Shown piece by piece: positions 6,298-8,004 of a stretch of 8,004 nt of DNA (position 1 is the stretch's first letter; every line of letters begins with the position of its first letter). Below the pieces are notes generated by a model. It did not search any database, was not told the origin of the DNA, and worked only from the letters and a program-made list of their open reading frames with translations. This stretch comes from Legionella longbeachae (GTDB lineage Bacteria; Pseudomonadota; Gammaproteobacteria; Legionellales; Legionellaceae), in assembly GCA_016191305.1 (NCBI GenBank), contig JACPOX010000038.1, positions 1 to 8,004 of the forward strand. The letters run 5' to 3'. Both the position numbers and the translations under genes were made by a program.

Positions 6298-6350
6298 TCA
6301 TTGGCCTTTTTTTTCCTGCAGCCATAGCAATTCAATGCGCCGTATCTGTT

Positions 6351-7697
6351 TTGGTAAGTGCTTGTCCTTGTACCTTGGGATTAATTACGCCACTCGCGGT
6401 AAAAACCGGTATCCACAAAGCCGCAGAAAACGGAGTACAATTTAAAAGTGCGACATCTTTGCAGCAAGCGGAACAAATAGATACTGTACTGTTTGATTTG
6501 AATGGTACATTGACAACTGGAGTTCCTCTCGTCAAAGAAGTTTGTCTATATGATAATACGCTTTCAGAAGTGGAGTTTCTTTCTTTATGTGCCGCCTTAG
6601 AGAAAAAATCTACCCATCCCATCGGAAAAGCCATTTACACTTTTTCGAAGAAGAATAATACCCAAAAACTGGAAGCAAGCCTCCTTAACGATTCTCATCA
6701 TGCAGGAGTATCTGGGCAAATAATGGATGAAAAATATACTATCGGCAGTATGAAACTAATGCAAGAAAAAGGCATTACGCTCTCGTCTAAATTAAAATTT
6801 CCTGTTTTGGAGGCAGGTGATCAAATAGTCTATGTAGCAAAGGAAAATACTCTCGTAGGATGTATGGTGATCACCGATCCACTTCGTGAAGATGCATTAC
6901 ATACTATTAAAACCTTAAGAAAAATGGGAAAGGAAATCTATTTATGTACTGGAGCCGATAAAGATACCGCTTTACGTTACGCCCAGGCTCTTGGCATTGA
7001 AAAAATTTATGCTAATTGTATTGCGACTTCTATAGAAGAAGATAAAAATTCAAAAACAGCTCATATCCAGTCTTTAATAGAAGAAGGACATACAGTAGCT
7101 ATGATAGGAGATGCAGGGAATGATGCTCAGGCAATTACCGCAAGTAATTTAGGGATAGCCATCGCTTCGGAGGGTAGTGACGAATTAACGCAACAAGCTG
7201 CCGACATCATGATCCACACAGGAACTTTATTACCTATAGCCACTGGCTTTGCTATCTCAAAACAAACTGTATCTAATATAAACCAAAATCTGGTAATGAG
7301 TATGATTTATAATCTTAGCTCGATACTCATTTCTGGTGGATTACTGGTTACAGCCGGTTGGACACTTAATCCCGCGGTAGGTGTCACTCTTATGATCCTT
7401 CAAGCTTGTATCATTTTAATGAACGTTTATCGTTTTAGAGAACAGCCTCTAGAACACTTGCAAGAAAAAACAAAACCCTACCAAGAAAACTATCAACACA
7501 ATTCATTATATAAAAAGAGTCCTTCTTGTAATAAAGAGCTTATTGAGGAAATAACACCTACCTCTGTCAAAAAACCTCCCACTAATAAATCAACTTTTTA
7601 TCCTTTCTGGGCATGTATTCCTGAAGAATCAGAAACAAAAAAAGAAGAACTTTTCTCAAATAGCGAGGATACTTTTATTTCCAATTCCATTCATTAG
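6351..7697 (+). CDS. P1B ATPase catalytic fragment with acidic tail (448 aa from TTG 6351)
   Basis: The frame opens at 6255, and the TTG at 6351 is not a natural start. It begins in the metal-transport helix with the CPC motif (SACPCTLG). Residues 48-57 read FDLNGTLTTG where pumps have DKTGTLT, so the phosphorylatable aspartate (D49) is kept but K and T are replaced. The nucleotide domain keeps STHPIGKAI (H89-P90), TGAD (200-203) and GDAGND (253-258, usually GDGxND). The last helices are about 311-333 (with NQN and YN) and 338-358 (M348, but the usual serine pair replaced by AC). A hydrophilic tail of about 85 residues follows, rich in K, E, S and T and ending near EESETKKEEL. Such a long tail is unusual in CopA-type pumps. 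Confidence 0.7.
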   Translation: MVSACPCTLGLITPLAVKTGIHKAAENGVQFKSATSLQQAEQIDTVLFDLNGTLTTGVPLVKEVCLYDNTLSEVEFLSLCAALEKKSTHPIGKAIYTFSKKNNTQKLEASLLNDSHHAGVSGQIMDEKYTIGSMKLMQEKGITLSSKLKFPVLEAGDQIVYVAKENTLVGCMVITDPLREDALHTIKTLRKMGKEIYLCTGADKDTALRYAQALGIEKIYANCIATSIEEDKNSKTAHIQSLIEEGHTVAMIGDAGNDAQAITASNLGIAIASEGSDELTQQAADIMIHTGTLLPIATGFAISKQTVSNINQNLVMSMIYNLSSILISGGLLVTAGWTLNPAVGVTLMILQACIILMNVYRFREQPLEHLQEKTKPYQENYQHNSLYKKSPSCNKELIEEITPTSVKKPPTNKSTFYPFWACIPEESETKKEELFSNSEDTFISNSIH

Positions 7698-7711
7698 GTA
7701 ACGTTCTGATC

Positions 7712-8004
7712 TTATATTTCGATATGATCTAAGACAAGAGACAACTTATCCATCACGTCTTCAACAGAAATCATTTTCATGGGTTCTGTCCCGTGTACAT
7801 GTTGTCCCCAAACCTCTTCTATAGAATTACTTCCCAGAATTTTTTTTGCAGCTTCAGGGTAACGATTCACAACCAAATGTTGAAAAAGATAAGGGCCAGA
7901 AATAAGGGGGTTTGTCACTGCATGTAATGCAATAACTGGTGTATTTACCGCAGTAGACATATGTGAGGGGCCGGTATCAGGGCAAAGAACTACGTTTGCT
8001 TTAC
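7712..8004 (-). CDS. Glycosyltransferase family 9 (heptosyltransferase-like), C-terminal part
   Basis: This is the last 96 or so residues of a GT9 protein whose front lies beyond the right edge. The frame is open to the edge, and the ATG at 7960 is internal. The visible start reads KANVVLCPDTGPSHM, the sugar-nucleotide-binding signature of ADP-heptose:LPS heptosyltransferases (D-[ST]-GP-x-H). It is followed by STAVNTPVIALHAVTNP, typical of the C-terminal Rossmann fold. Enzymes of this family add heptose or related sugars to the lipopolysaccharide inner core on the cytoplasmic face of the inner membrane. The gene converges on the ATPase with 14 bases between stop codons. The exact sugar cannot be told from this part. 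Confidence 0.85.
   Translation of the reverse strand, partial: KANVVLCPDTGPSHMSTAVNTPVIALHAVTNPLISGPYLFQHLVVNRYPEAAKKILGSNSIEEVWGQHVHGTEPMKMISVEDVMDKLSLVLDHIEI

Larger units (their letters stand above)
5473..7697 (+). pseudogene. P1B-type heavy-metal (copper-like) ATPase, disrupted
   Basis: The gene encodes a CopA/PacS-like P1B ATPase, a membrane pump that uses a phospho-aspartate cycle to export soft metals. The order of parts is right: HMA metal-binding domain, four helices, start of the actuator domain, CPC metal helix, phosphorylation and nucleotide domains, last two helices. The first frame ends at TAA 6295-6297 just after HPGEIILPD. The second frame is open from 6255 and reads LIIGLFFPAAIAIQCAVSVL into the CPC helix. 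In an intact pump about 115-120 residues lie between these points, including the TGES loop needed for dephosphorylation. I infer an out-of-frame deletion of about 350 bases near 6290-6300. It follows icmX by 223 bases with no clear Shine-Dalgarno, so it is probably not part of the icmWX operon. Total remaining length is about 740 codons. Confidence 0.85.

Noticed and set aside
6332..6634. Minus-strand ORF of 100 codons over the ATPase
   Set aside because: The plus strand encodes clear P-type ATPase motifs here, so the antisense frame is incidental.
7708..7729. Bidirectional terminator between the ATPase and the glycosyltransferase
   Set aside because: The GATC...GATC hairpin has only 4+3 bp with a mismatch, no GC-rich stem and no T-run on either side.
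1..8004. CRISPR array, rRNA, complete tRNA, integrase or toxin-antitoxin system
   Set aside because: I found no spaced direct repeats, no RNA gene signature and no such coding sequence on either strand.

Overview
The window looks like a chromosomal segment from a Legionella-type gammaproteobacterium (order Legionellales). It is AT-rich and carries the divergent dotA/icmV - icmW/icmX locus of the Dot/Icm type IVB secretion system, with proteins that read as close relatives of the Legionella pneumophila ones. I identified these genes from memory of the families; no search was run.

Layout. Bases 1-406 hold no convincing gene. They contain two strong inverted repeats, a stretch resembling an insertion-sequence end, and one doubtful 48-codon ORF. 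Bases 407-3413 (minus strand) hold icmV followed by dotA, joined by an ATGA overlap. Bases 3414-3509 form the divergent control region, with a palindromic -10 core, a pair of near-identical inverted leader arms and a CpxR-like GTAAA-N6-GTAAA site. Bases 3510-5249 (plus strand) hold icmW and icmX, with no bases between them. Bases 5250-5472 hold a 9-bp stem-loop, a REP-like repeat and a short coding-like remnant. Bases 5473-7697 (plus strand) hold a P1B-type (copper-like) metal ATPase gene broken in two. Bases 7712-8004 (minus strand) hold the C-terminal end of a glycosyltransferase family 9 (heptosyltransferase-like) gene, convergent with the ATPase and running off the right edge.

How the genes work together. 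DotA, IcmV, IcmW and IcmX belong to one secretion machine. DotA is the polytopic inner-membrane protein, IcmV a small inner-membrane protein, IcmW the soluble effector adaptor that partners IcmS, and IcmX a periplasmic protein. The shared divergent promoter region suggests coordinated expression of both arms.

The main point of the window is that dotA and the ATPase are both damaged while icmV, icmW, icmX and the visible part of the glycosyltransferase look intact. dotA has an apparent in-frame loss of about 30 codons around a transmembrane segment near its start, then an out-of-frame deletion in the middle. The ATPase lacks the second half of its actuator domain (the TGES loop) and changes frame at the junction. 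It also carries DLNGTLT in place of the phosphorylation motif DKTGTLT, and a long acidic C-terminal tail. The window therefore shows either real decay of a secretion locus or three coincident assembly lesions. Raw reads would separate the two.
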